Below, in pieces: positions 53,113 through 61,813 of a stretch of 64,000 bases of DNA. The stretch covers positions 930,001 to 994,000 of the forward strand of contig NZ_ADVG01000004.1 of NCBI RefSeq assembly GCF_000178855.1, in the 5' to 3' direction. The position numbers were made by a program, and so were the translations under genes. The notes below the pieces were generated by a model that was given only the letters and a program-made list of their open reading frames with translations, made no database searches and was not told the DNA's origin. The stretch comes from Ktedonobacter racemifer DSM 44963 (GTDB lineage: Bacteria; Chloroflexota; Ktedonobacteria; Ktedonobacterales; Ktedonobacteraceae). The stretch's first letter is position 1, and every line of letters starts with the position of its first letter.

Positions 53113-54780
53113 TTGAAGCGCAAACGGTTCTTACTAACAAGCGGGATCGTCCTACTCTTCTGTCTACTGGGCGTCCTCCTGGCCATATTTTTTAATCCAC
53201 AGGCACCTACAGCTAGGCAGGCCACTGTTATGATTAATCCCGCGCCTAAAGTCATTCCCAGTTTGCGCGAGTGGCGGGGTAGTGTGGGGGAATTCGAACT
53301 ACCAGTCCTGGCGCATATTGTTATTGATAAACGCTATGAAACACAGTTGAAAGAGGCGGCCAGCACCTTTCAAAATGACCTGCGCACCGTCACAAAGCGC
53401 AATACCTCTATTTCTACAGCTCCTAATGCCAGTCCGGGCGATCTCTTCCTGACGCTGGGGGCCACCGACCGCGCCATCGGCGATGAGGGCTACCTGCTCA
53501 CAATCGAGGACAGCGTCATCATCGATGCCCGCACCAGCAAGGGCGCCTTCTATGGCACACGGAGCCTGCTCCAGATCCTTACGCAAGATGACGCCAAATC
53601 TCACATCCCCAGGGGTCTGGCCAGGGATTATTCCAGTTATCCTATGCGCGGCTTTATGCTGGACGTTGGACGCAAATTCGTACCCTTAAACATCCTCAAG
53701 GACTATGTGAAGCTGCTCGCCTGGTACAAAATGGATGATTTTCACCTGCACCTCAACGATAACCAGTCAGGTGTTGGCAGTGAGGATGGGTGGGAAGCAA
53801 AGTACTCCGCCTTTCGCCTCAAGAGTGACAAGTTTCAGGGGCTGGCGGCAACCGATGGGGCCTATAGCAAGCAAGATATGCGCGAGCTACAGGACCTGGC
53901 CCGTGCCTATGGCGTGACGATCACACCTGAGATCGATGCGCCAGCGCATGCCCTGGCTTTCACTAAGTACCGGCCTGACCTGGCGAGCAGCAAATATGAT
54001 AAAGACTTCCTGGATTTAAGCAATCCCAAAACCTATACCTTTATGGACTCCGTCTGGGGCGAGTTCCTGCCCTGGTTTGATACCGATGAGTTTCATATCG
54101 GCGTCGACGAGTATGCGGTGAGCGACGCCGATAACTACCGGCGCTACATCAATCACTATATCGCCTACTTGAAACAGCATGGCAAGAAGGCTCGCATCTG
54201 GGGCAGCCTCTCAGAGATGAAAAGCTCGGTCCCGGTCGATAGTGATGCCACGCTGGAGGTCTGGAATAACCAGTGGTCGAACCCCATTGATATGAAAAAG
54301 ATGGGCTTTCGTATCATTAACGCCAACGATCAGAATCTCTATATCGTGCCTGGCGTCACCTACTATCACGACTACCTGGATACCCAATTGCTCTACAACA
54401 AGTGGGAGCCATACATCTTTGACCTGAGCAACCCAAAACTTAACTATGCACCAGGAGACCCACAACTTGAAGGCGCCATTTTCGCCGAATGGAATGATAG
54501 GTTGGGGGGAGCCGTCGACGAAGCCGGACTACATGAACGCATCAAGCCCGCCGTTCAGGCCTTGAGCGAGAAAATGTGGGGCAGCACGCAGAACCGTCAG
54601 GGATACGATCAATTCAAAACTCTAGCGGATATTATCGGCGACGCGCCCGGAACCCAACTACCACCAATCACGCCCCCACCCCCCTTGCAGGTTCCACCGC
54701 ATACCAATGCTCCGCCCCAGCCAGAGATGTCTATGCTCACACCAGATCCCGACAGATCCAGGCGAGCCGCGAAGCGCTAA
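53113..54780 (+). CDS. Family 20 glycosyl hydrolase (beta-N-acetylhexosaminidase-like)
   Basis: A 555-residue protein with an N-terminal membrane anchor or signal (FLLTSGIVLLFCLLGVLLAI). It has a GH20 N-terminal beta domain and the TIM-barrel catalytic domain: RGFMLDVGRKFVPLNILKDY, FHLHLNDNQSG, TPEIDAPAHALAF, and the catalytic Asp-Glu pair in FHIGVDEYA. The C-terminal ~50 residues are Pro-rich. It should release terminal N-acetylglucosamine or galactosamine outside the cell. The start is TTG with AGGAGATGAT upstream; there is no better ATG nearby. Confidence 0.9.
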   Translation: MKRKRFLLTSGIVLLFCLLGVLLAIFFNPQAPTARQATVMINPAPKVIPSLREWRGSVGEFELPVLAHIVIDKRYETQLKEAASTFQNDLRTVTKRNTSISTAPNASPGDLFLTLGATDRAIGDEGYLLTIEDSVIIDARTSKGAFYGTRSLLQILTQDDAKSHIPRGLARDYSSYPMRGFMLDVGRKFVPLNILKDYVKLLAWYKMDDFHLHLNDNQSGVGSEDGWEAKYSAFRLKSDKFQGLAATDGAYSKQDMRELQDLARAYGVTITPEIDAPAHALAFTKYRPDLASSKYDKDFLDLSNPKTYTFMDSVWGEFLPWFDTDEFHIGVDEYAVSDADNYRRYINHYIAYLKQHGKKARIWGSLSEMKSSVPVDSDATLEVWNNQWSNPIDMKKMGFRIINANDQNLYIVPGVTYYHDYLDTQLLYNKWEPYIFDLSNPKLNYAPGDPQLEGAIFAEWNDRLGGAVDEAGLHERIKPAVQALSEKMWGSTQNRQGYDQFKTLADIIGDAPGTQLPPITPPPPLQVPPHTNAPPQPEMSMLTPDPDRSRRAAKR

Positions 54781-54786
54781 TGATCT

Positions 54787-54843
54787 GTGTTTTGAGTATT
54801 GTGATGGTCTGGCGGAGCCAGACCATCACAATACTCAAAACAC
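54787..54843 (+). terminator. 27-bp perfect hairpin after the GH20 gene
   Basis: 54787-54813 pairs exactly with 54817-54843 around a 3-base loop, followed by CTTTTCCCC. Strong candidate terminator. Confidence 0.75.
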
Positions 54844-54950
54844 TTTTCCCCTCTAAAATTTTGCTCAAGCTTCTGGTCGCTGGCGCTAAATCTCTTTCTA
54901 TGAGCGGTCGCGTATGCTATATTCAGCGTAATCAACGAGGTAGCTACTCA

Positions 54951-55012
54951 GGTTTTCTCGCCACACCTGATCCCAGCAAAGCGTTGTAGACGCTGAGAGC
55001 ACCTCCCAGGCG
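54951..55012 (-). repeat. Dispersed repeat module without a palindrome
   Basis: On the minus strand this contains a CTCAGCGTCTACAACGC segment followed by GTGGCGAGAA, matching pieces that flank the palindromes at 17.3 and 28.0 kb (GCGTCTRCGACRC and TGGCGAGAA). Confidence 0.45.
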
Positions 55013-55058
55013 AGTGTCACAAACGTTTTTTTGAGCTAGAGAAAGCTTGAGCTGACAT

Positions 55059-56708
55059 ATGGATAACCCCGATAAACTCTTCAATAGGGCGACATACATC
55101 GGTAAAGACGGTGCGGAGATACAAGCAGATGACTACGATCTGCAGACGCCTGTAGGCGAGGAGCGACGAGGCGGGCGCCTGGGCGATATGCGCTATGTTA
55201 TTATTCGTCCAGAGAATCCCCCTCTACGTCGCGTCGGCAGTGGTATGCTAGAGGCCACCGAGGCTGCGGAGATTCCCGAGGGTCGCCTGTCCCAAGCGGC
55301 CTACTGGGCCAAACGCGCCCTGATTGGAGTCCTCCTGGCCAGCGCTAAGGCGGAGCATGAACGCCTGAGCAAATTTAAAGCCCTGCCTCTCCTCTCATCT
55401 GACGCCATCTCCTCAGTTGCCTTCGCCACCGAGGCCATATTGATCAATCTGGCGGCCGCCGGACCTGCTCACCTGGGCCTGACCCTACCTATCAGCCTGG
55501 TCATTATCCTGCTTCTCTGCATCGTCACCATTTCATACCGCCAGACTATTCCCGCCTATCCCAATGGTGGCGGCTCCTATACCGTGGCGCGCGAGAATCT
55601 GGGCAAGCTTCCCGGGCTAGTTGCCGCTGCCGCGCTCCTCATCGACTATGTGCTCAACGTCGCCGTCTGTATCTCGGCTGGCGTCCTGAATATGGTCTCG
55701 CTTTTTCCAGAGCTACACGGCTCGATTGTGCTGCTCGACGTCGCGCTTGTGGTGCTCATCACACTGCTTAACCTGCGAGGCGTGCGCGAATCTGGCTCTA
55801 TCTTCGCCTTCCCGACCTACTTCTTTGTCATCAACGCCGCCCTGCTCATCGGCGTTGGCCTCTTCAAGGCATATGTCACTGGTCACCAACCCATCATTGG
55901 CACCTTCGCGCCGATGCAAGGAACGGTTTTCGAGCCGCTCACGGTCTTACTTGTGTTGCGCGCCTTCGCGACTGGCTGTTCAGCGATGACGGGAGTAGAG
56001 GCGATCTCCAACGGCGTCCCTATCTTTAAGAAGCCAGAGACACGTAATGCCTCGACGACCCTGACTATCATGGCCTTTATTCTGGGAACACTCTTCCTGG
56101 GCATTACACTGCTGGCAATGACCTATGGCATTGAGGCCCATCCCTCCGGCAACCCCACCGTGGTGGCCCAGATCGCCCTGAAGGTTTACAGCAATTCTGG
56201 CCCGTTTATCGTCCTCTTTCCCATTTTTCAGCTCGCAGTGCTGGGTATTCTGGCCCTCTCAGCAGAAACAAGCTATGCCGACTTCCCACGCCTGGCCTCG
56301 CTCCTCGCGCACGATGGCTTCCTCCCCCGACAGTTCTCGTTCCGGGGGGACCGCCTGGCGTTCTCGGTCGGCATCATCGCCCTCGCTGTCATGTCCTGTA
56401 TCCTGCTCGTAGCCTTTAACGGCAGCACCAATGCCCTGATCAACCTCTTCGCGGTCGGCGTCTTTATCGCCTTCACCCTCTCACAGGCGGGCATGGTCAT
56501 GCACTGGTGGCGCCTGCGTGGGACCGTTAAGAACTGGCGCAGGAGCATCACGATCAATGGTCTTGGCGCCACTACTACCGCGATTGTTGCCTTGATTATC
56601 GCCTCCATGAAGTTCCTGGAAGGGGCCTGGATCGTCGTCCTGCTGATCCCCCTGCTGGTACTGACGAGGTATCTTCTTTGCACCAAGGGGACTTTACGAC
56701 CCGCTTGA
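55059..56708 (+). CDS. APC family permease, 3' end replaced by an integrated element
   Basis: A 549-residue frame. A ~100-residue N-terminal cytosolic part is followed by an amino acid-polyamine-organocation transporter: PLLSSDAISSVAFATEAILI, SYRQTIPAYPNGGGSYTVAR and GCSAMTGVEAISNGVPIFKK, with about 12 helices. The last helix (FLEGAWIVVLLIPLLVLTR) is followed by only 12 foreign residues (ending KGTLRPA) and a stop, where related permeases have a further soluble tail. The change occurs at about 56660-56680, where the integrated element begins. The protein may still fold, but without its native C-terminus. Confidence 0.85.
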   Translation: MDNPDKLFNRATYIGKDGAEIQADDYDLQTPVGEERRGGRLGDMRYVIIRPENPPLRRVGSGMLEATEAAEIPEGRLSQAAYWAKRALIGVLLASAKAEHERLSKFKALPLLSSDAISSVAFATEAILINLAAAGPAHLGLTLPISLVIILLLCIVTISYRQTIPAYPNGGGSYTVARENLGKLPGLVAAAALLIDYVLNVAVCISAGVLNMVSLFPELHGSIVLLDVALVVLITLLNLRGVRESGSIFAFPTYFFVINAALLIGVGLFKAYVTGHQPIIGTFAPMQGTVFEPLTVLLVLRAFATGCSAMTGVEAISNGVPIFKKPETRNASTTLTIMAFILGTLFLGITLLAMTYGIEAHPSGNPTVVAQIALKVYSNSGPFIVLFPIFQLAVLGILALSAETSYADFPRLASLLAHDGFLPRQFSFRGDRLAFSVGIIALAVMSCILLVAFNGSTNALINLFAVGVFIAFTLSQAGMVMHWWRLRGTVKNWRRSITINGLGATTTAIVALIIASMKFLEGAWIVVLLIPLLVLTRYLLCTKGTLRPA

Positions 56709-58734
56709 TAAATCCCGGTGAAACAAGCACGCCAAAGCGCTCGCAAATCTGCTCAGACTGTGCCGTCCAGTATGGTATGTTCGTATCGGTTATGCCCAGC
56801 TCTTCCATCAGGGCCACATCAGAATATGAGAGGGACTCCGGGATAGCAGTTGTGCTGAGCTTTACGTGTCGTAGTACAGCAGGCCGCATGATGCTGGCTC
56901 GGCTCCTGATGCTGTGCCAAGTTCTCTCTGGCAGTGCCTCAAGGATTGCCGCTCGGTCCTCAGTTGGGTACATCTCTCGAATGATCGCACCCTCTTCACT
57001 TGTCCAATCGGGGCGACACCCTACACTCCGGTAGATAAAACCAGTCAGGATCCCACTCAGGGGCGCTTTCATGATTAGCTCCAACTTGAGAAAGTGTGGG
57101 GAAACCTCAACAATATTAGCCCGCCCTGTAACTAGCTTGACGAGTCTCTTCTGGCTCTCAAACTTCATACCACACCAGTCATTAACCGCGCACTCTATGA
57201 GGTTCTCGCACTCTTCAAGCTCATGGGCTTCTGTGTCTGCTTGATTTAACTTCGCCTCTATTGCCGCCTTAGCCGCATTTAGTCTCTTGAGGTCCTTGAT
57301 AGCTTCCCTTACACCCTGCTCGTATTCCTCTTGTTTCGCTACCTTTTTTTCTAGCTCAGCCTCTCGTATGGCCTTTTCAACGTTTTCTAGCTGTTCGTCC
57401 AGACTGACTATTTCTTGTTCCTTGTGTTCCTGTATGCTTTTTGCTTGCTTGTATAGCTTGTCCTCTATGCCTGCTTGGTGCTTTAATTCCAGTGAAGCAA
57501 GGAAAGCTATGAGGGCCTCACTAGCCACCTTATCAAGCGTTTTTACCTGTACACTAAGCTCGGTTGTTTTCCACCCGCTTGCATGGGTCCTTGCCACGTA
57601 GGCATCTTTTACGGCCATGACATACACCGGATTTCCGTTAGACTCTAACACCCCTTCCAGGAGCGCGTCACAGGCCACCCCATAGCGTTGCTCTACTTTG
57701 GGCCTGTCCTCATTCGGTTCTCCGTCCAGTGTCGTGCTAGACAGGCGAGAGTAGGCATACATAAAGTCACCCATCGGGACAATAGGGTCATGGGCCTGCT
57801 TGCTAATAATCTTCGTGACTTCTGTGCCGTCCTCAAGCGTTTTGCTGAACAGGTACCAGCCTATGTACGCACGGTTGGTAAGTATCCCGATAATACCCGG
57901 TCGCGTCCGCAGGGGGTAGCCACTCCCGTCCCATCGTAAGCCAACATGCGGTATTTTCTCTACCCTGGTAAAGGCAGGAAACTTGAAGCCCGAATCTCGC
58001 AACTCCCTACCCAAGCGTGCTAAGTTGCCGTCTAGCTCTCGAAAGCGCTTGAACAGCCACCGGACCAGTTTTGCATGCGGCTCGTAAATCTTGTAGTGCT
58101 TTCTCGGACGGTCCTCGTCGTTGCCTGTCTCAGTGAACACAACATACCCCATCGGTACCGCGTGGCCCCCGTAGGACATATCCTCTTCAATGGCCCTTAG
58201 TTTTGCCGGGAGAAGCTTGCCCTTGATAACCTCATCAATGTAGTTAGCTGCCTCTTCGAGCTTGTCAAACAGGGCCGTAGAATCCTCTCTCTTCCCACAC
58301 CAATAAATGCGCGTCCAGGTGAGAACAGGTACCTTGTGCTTGGTACAGAGATCAACAAAAGTAGCAGACTGCACCCTGGTCAGGTCTCGGAAGAGTCGAG
58401 AGGGGTCATAGCAAGCAACCGCCTTTATCTCACCCCGTTTGATCCCAGCGAATAGCCTGTTCATGTCTATGCGTTCGTCAATCCGTTTCTGTCCTGATGT
58501 TCCCTGGTCCTGGTCGAACTTGAGGATAAGCTCATCCTTCCAGCCCTGCTTCAACAGCCGCGCCTTTAAATCCTCATCTTGCATTGCGGTTGACTGTCGA
58601 TTATTCCTTTTCTGAGCAACGGATGACTGCCGGATGTACTGAGCAATGGGCTTATCAATGGGCAACTGTTCCTGATCGTACGTGAAGTCCTCAACGAGCT
58701 TTACGTCTGCACTGATAATTCGTCTCGTGCTCAT
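56596..58734 (-). CDS. Large serine recombinase (integrase)
   Basis: A 712-residue recombinase. The N-terminal resolvase domain has its catalytic Ser in QYIRQSSVAQKRNNRQS and Arg-containing AVACYDPSRLFRDLTR. The recombinase domain contains GIIGILTNRAYIGWYLFSK. A coiled coil (SLDEQLENVEKAIREAELEK and onwards) is followed by a C-terminal region with a Myb/SANT-like segment (WTSEEGAIIREMYPTEDRAA). The native protein probably ends differently: the last ~30 residues (after about KEDTSSV) are encoded by the antisense strand of the host permease. The gene abuts the attachment junction, as usual for serine integrases. Confidence 0.9.
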   Translation of the reverse strand: MSTRRIISADVKLVEDFTYDQEQLPIDKPIAQYIRQSSVAQKRNNRQSTAMQDEDLKARLLKQGWKDELILKFDQDQGTSGQKRIDERIDMNRLFAGIKRGEIKAVACYDPSRLFRDLTRVQSATFVDLCTKHKVPVLTWTRIYWCGKREDSTALFDKLEEAANYIDEVIKGKLLPAKLRAIEEDMSYGGHAVPMGYVVFTETGNDEDRPRKHYKIYEPHAKLVRWLFKRFRELDGNLARLGRELRDSGFKFPAFTRVEKIPHVGLRWDGSGYPLRTRPGIIGILTNRAYIGWYLFSKTLEDGTEVTKIISKQAHDPIVPMGDFMYAYSRLSSTTLDGEPNEDRPKVEQRYGVACDALLEGVLESNGNPVYVMAVKDAYVARTHASGWKTTELSVQVKTLDKVASEALIAFLASLELKHQAGIEDKLYKQAKSIQEHKEQEIVSLDEQLENVEKAIREAELEKKVAKQEEYEQGVREAIKDLKRLNAAKAAIEAKLNQADTEAHELEECENLIECAVNDWCGMKFESQKRLVKLVTGRANIVEVSPHFLKLELIMKAPLSGILTGFIYRSVGCRPDWTSEEGAIIREMYPTEDRAAILEALPERTWHSIRSRASIMRPAVLRHVKLSTTAIPESLSYSDVALMEELGITDTNIPYWTAQSEQICERFGVLVSPGFIKRVVKSPWCKEDTSSVPAGGSAGRRSRPLPGTSWRR
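56655..56690. other. Left attachment junction (attL/attR) of the integrated element
   Basis: Permease homology ends and recombinase-side sequence begins within this interval. The serine recombinase frame crosses it into the permease, and the permease frame crosses it into the recombinase. The exact core dinucleotide cannot be fixed without the other end or an empty site. Confidence 0.55.
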
Positions 58735-58775
58735 GGTTCCTTCCCTCCCTGTGGGCGCTTTTACTGCCTGTTTGC

Positions 58776-59066
58776 TTATCCTCTAACGTCGAACAACACT
58801 ATCACTCCTAGAACGCCAAGAATGAAGCCAATATTCCGTAGTTCCTGGTAGTCGTCTACATCCTCTCGTGTGTACATGTCATTGATGAGCTTAGCTAGTT
58901 CCAGGTCATTGAGGGGTCGATCACTGCTCGGTTGTATCCGGCCCTCATCATACCCGGCCTGCGCGTCCTTCGTCGTTATCTTTATCACTGCTTGCCTGAC
59001 CTCCTCTCTGCTCGCTACAAAAACAACGTTCAAGACAAGAGTACCAGATATTTCCGCTATTTGCAA
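58776..59066 (-). CDS. Small protein with C-terminal membrane helix, unknown
   Basis: A 96-residue frame starting with TTG. It is mostly hydrophilic (EEVRQAVIKITTKDAQAGYD and LNDLELAKLINDMYTREDVD) and ends in one hydrophobic helix (NIGFILGVLGVIVLFDV). It lies 41 bases upstream of the serine recombinase gene on the same strand, so they may be co-transcribed. No family is recognised, and the true start could differ. Confidence 0.45.
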   Translation of the reverse strand: MQIAEISGTLVLNVVFVASREEVRQAVIKITTKDAQAGYDEGRIQPSSDRPLNDLELAKLINDMYTREDVDDYQELRNIGFILGVLGVIVLFDVRG

Positions 59067-59163
59067 TCCAGTGCCGTTTATTCACTTATGATCGGAACTG
59101 TACAAGCGCAACGGGTTATTGACGAATAGTGGTACAATGGGCATAAACACAGGAGTAAAGCCG

Positions 59164-59370
59164 ATGGAAGACGATATTCTCACCGTCCAAGATGTCGCAA
59201 GGCAAATGAAGGTGAGCGAGCGTACAGTCAGGAATTGGATAGAAAAAGAGGGCTTGGTTGCTTTCACAATAGGCAAGCGTGGGTATCGTGTGACCAAAGC
59301 TGATCTAAATGCATGGGTAGAGGCAAGGAAAAAGCAACGCCGCCCGCTTGGTGACGATAGTGAGGATTAG
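59164..59370 (+). CDS. Excisionase-like helix-turn-helix DNA-binding protein
   Basis: A 68-residue MerR/AlpA-type HTH protein (ILTVQDVARQMKVSERTVRN, then WIEKEGLVAFTIGKRGYRVT and KADLNAWV). This is the form of recombination directionality factors and small regulators on mobile elements. The ATG at 59164 (MEDDIL) has AGGAG about 8 bases upstream. It is divergent from the recombinase cluster, so it may regulate integrase expression or excision (inference). Confidence 0.8.
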   Translation: MEDDILTVQDVARQMKVSERTVRNWIEKEGLVAFTIGKRGYRVTKADLNAWVEARKKQRRPLGDDSED

Positions 59371-60344
59371 CCGTTGGCACCAAACTATTCCGCTAATCAC
59401 CCTAGAGTGCCGTTCTTTCACTCTAAGATAAGCAACAGGTAGGACAGACCAAACTAGACGACTAATTGACCGCCCCAATTTCAGGCCCTCAGAATCACGT
59501 CCTGGAACGATGGTAGCTGTATGCCTGCTTATCATGGCCTGTGGAACGGGAGGGGGAGGAGGACCGATTAACTGGGTGGTGTGGAGGGGCCTGGCAAGCA
59601 GGGAGCTGTGCTGGCGCGTAAGCAAAGGGACTAGACCGTCTAACCAGGTGGGTGGTAGGGAGAGGCTAGGGGTAGTGGATAGGGCCATGTTAATCGGTGG
59701 TCTCTGGTCTATCCTATCGGGGGTCGGTGTGGGGAGTAGAGTAGCCGAGACTGTCCTGGTGATAGGGGAGGAACAACCCCGGCATACTCACAACAGTCGT
59801 GACGAGTGGGTGAGTGGGTGAGTAACCTGGATGGCTCAATGGATGGATCAGTGGCTCAATGAGCATGGATCGGTGGATCAGGTGAGCGGCTCAAACCTTG
59901 CTTTCGCAACGCTAAAGGTGGACCAATGATCAGTGAGCGCCAAAAAAATGATCATGCGCCAAAACGTGTGACCAAAAAAGTGAGCGATAGTTAGACAAGC
60001 TAAGTATCGCCCATTTTAGTGAGCACCAAAATGAGCAGGTGAGCAGTAGGAATGAGCACATGCGCCAAAAAATGAGCACTGAGCAGGAGCCGGTGAGCCA
60101 GGAATGAGCAGGTGAGCAGTGATAATGAGCGCATGAGCACAAGTGAGTGCCCTGGTGATATATCCGCAACGGATACATTCCCCGGCTCTCATTCTGGCAC
60201 TGTACCATGTGGGGGACCAGGGACGGGACAGGCCGAGACCGCTTAACAGGCCCATTCAAAGACAAAAAGATAGCCACCGGGCGGTATTCCGATGGCATTT
60301 CGATACGGTTGTGTTTCGATATTCGGCTATTTAGGGGGCATATC
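59371..60344. other. Gene-free segment with repeats in the integrated element
   Basis: About 970 bases between the HTH gene and the tyrosine recombinase. Open frames here lack support. The segment holds two ACCGATTAAC motifs (59563-59572 and, reversed, 59689-59698) and an iteron-like TGAGC tract (59869-60140). It could be an origin or a recombination/regulatory region. Confidence 0.5.
59869..60140 (+). repeat. Iteron-like tract of TGAGC repeats
   Basis: Fifteen TGAGC words occur in about 270 bases on the plus strand at irregular spacing. An 18-bp direct repeat, AATGAGCAGGTGAGCAGT, is present at 60030-60047 and 60103-60120. A GCGCCAAAA word occurs three times within the tract. Confidence 0.8.
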
Positions 60345-61238
60345 TCAGGCTTTTAGGTACTGAGAGGTCCCGGTGTCTGCCTTGACGTGTAGGTACTTCA
60401 TTGTGGTAGCCAGGGACTTATGACCAAGGGACTGCTGTACCACGCTGATAGGTGCCCCGTTATCGAGGGAGTGAGAGGCGTTGGCATGCCGGAACCAGTG
60501 AGGCGAGACGTTGTCCTCTATGCCTACTCGCTTAGCTGCCTCTTGCACGATTCGGTGTACGTGCCGGGTATCCAGGGGTATCGAGCCGCCCTTGCTTTTG
60601 CGCCCCTGGAATACGTAACGATCATTGCCCACTGTGCTGCGCGTTAGCAAAGGGAGCCGCCCCGGAAGCGCCTCTAGTTCCTCTAGCATGGATGGGCTAA
60701 TAGGCACGTATCGCTGCTCCTCACCCTTGCCCCACACGTCGAGCGTAGCGCCCCCGCTCTTTGTCTTGTGGATGTTCTCCCACTTGAGGCTCACGATCTC
60801 GGATACACGCAGTCCGGCATGGTACATCAGTCGGAGAGTGGCATGGTTACGGGGGTTAGTCTCGCCAGCAACCAGGCGAAGCATCTCATCCTCTTCCAGT
60901 ATCCTCTCAGCTAGCTTCTGGCGTACCTTCGGGGCCTCTAATAGCTCACCCAAGTTGACCTGAATGTAGCCCAGCTTGGTAGCGTAGCTGTACAGGGACT
61001 TGAGAGCATTGACCCGGTATGCAACAGTACCCGCATCACCCTCAAGAGACATCGCGTACTGCTTAAGCTCAAGTGGCGCGATCATCTGAAACGGCTTGCC
61101 AAGCGCGGTCAGGTACTCATATGCGAACCGTCTATAGGCACGCTGGGTCGTTTGGGCCTTGTCGTGTAACCATGTATTAATGAGGTTGGCATCATTCGGG
61201 TTCACTAAGAGCAGGCTACGAGCGGCTTGACTGGTCAT
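60345..61238 (-). CDS. Tyrosine recombinase/integrase (XerC/D-like)
   Basis: A 297-residue phage-integrase family protein. The N-terminal SAM-like core-binding domain covers residues about 15-100 (INTWLHDKAQTTQRAYRRFA). The catalytic domain carries Arg in HAGLRVSEIVSLKW, the HxxR box in SPHWFRHANASH, His in SLGHKSLATT and the nucleophile Tyr in MKYLHV. All residues needed for strand exchange are present. A GAAAGGGG site precedes the ATG. Its role beside a serine recombinase is unclear; dimer resolution or mobilisation of a nested element are options. Confidence 0.92.
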   Translation of the reverse strand: MTSQAARSLLLVNPNDANLINTWLHDKAQTTQRAYRRFAYEYLTALGKPFQMIAPLELKQYAMSLEGDAGTVAYRVNALKSLYSYATKLGYIQVNLGELLEAPKVRQKLAERILEEDEMLRLVAGETNPRNHATLRLMYHAGLRVSEIVSLKWENIHKTKSGGATLDVWGKGEEQRYVPISPSMLEELEALPGRLPLLTRSTVGNDRYVFQGRKSKGGSIPLDTRHVHRIVQEAAKRVGIEDNVSPHWFRHANASHSLDNGAPISVVQQSLGHKSLATTMKYLHVKADTGTSQYLKA

Positions 61239-61813
61239 TTGGGCACCCCTTTCTGAATGTCTGAATAGTGTGCTAATCGGTCATTGGAGAGCATACACAC
61301 CCGGTCCTCACCTTGTCAAGGGGTGCATACATACGAACATACGATAGAGATAGACCTGACCTGACTTGATAGGACTCGAAATACTCATGTCTGTATGTAG
61401 GGGAGAGCACGAGACCGATTAACTGGGTAGGGCATAGGCAGGGCAGGCACCCAATGGTAGAGCTTATCGCGTCCGGCTCCTGGTCGGTTGGTATCACTGC
61501 TCGGTCGGTGTCGGGCGGCGGCGGGCGGCGTCCGGGGCGGAAGGGACCCATCGGGCCGCGCTAAGATCGCTCGGTCGGCAAACGAGGTACCTCTCTCTAA
61601 GTACGACCCCTCTCTCAAAAAGTACGGCCCCCCTCTCAAACCTTTCCGGGCATGACGGGCATGACGGGTGAGCGCCCCTCTCCGACTACCCCGACTGATT
61701 AGACTAGACTTGACTCCCCTCCCATGCAGTCCCAGGCCCCACCCGGTTAATCGGTCGCTTGGTTCTAAGATAGGCACACCCACCAGGAACCCCCCCGGTG
61801 GGTGCATAGCCTG
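61239..61813. other. Gene-free segment with motif copies
   Basis: About 575 bases. It contains ACCGATTAAC copies at 61414-61423 and 61746-61755 (reversed) and a one-mismatch copy at 61272-61281. Two tandem CCTCTCTCAAA-type units lie near 61608-61640. A 140-codon minus frame (61385-61807) exists but is rich in Arg/Pro/Gly and unsupported. Confidence 0.45.

Noticed and set aside
56655..56720. tRNA gene as integration target
   Set aside because: No tRNA-like cloverleaf or T-arm sequence is visible; the target is a protein gene, as is common for serine integrases.
59510..59821. 103-codon plus-strand frame in the integrated element
   Set aside because: Gly/Arg/Trp-rich with no domain or ribosome binding site, and it contains two copies of the ACCGATTAAC motif.
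59869..60140. Possible CRISPR array
   Set aside because: The repeats are only 5-18 bases, irregularly spaced, with no constant-length spacers and no cas genes nearby.
61385..61807. 140-codon minus-strand frame
   Set aside because: Arg/Pro/Gly-rich, no recognisable fold, overlaps non-coding motif copies.
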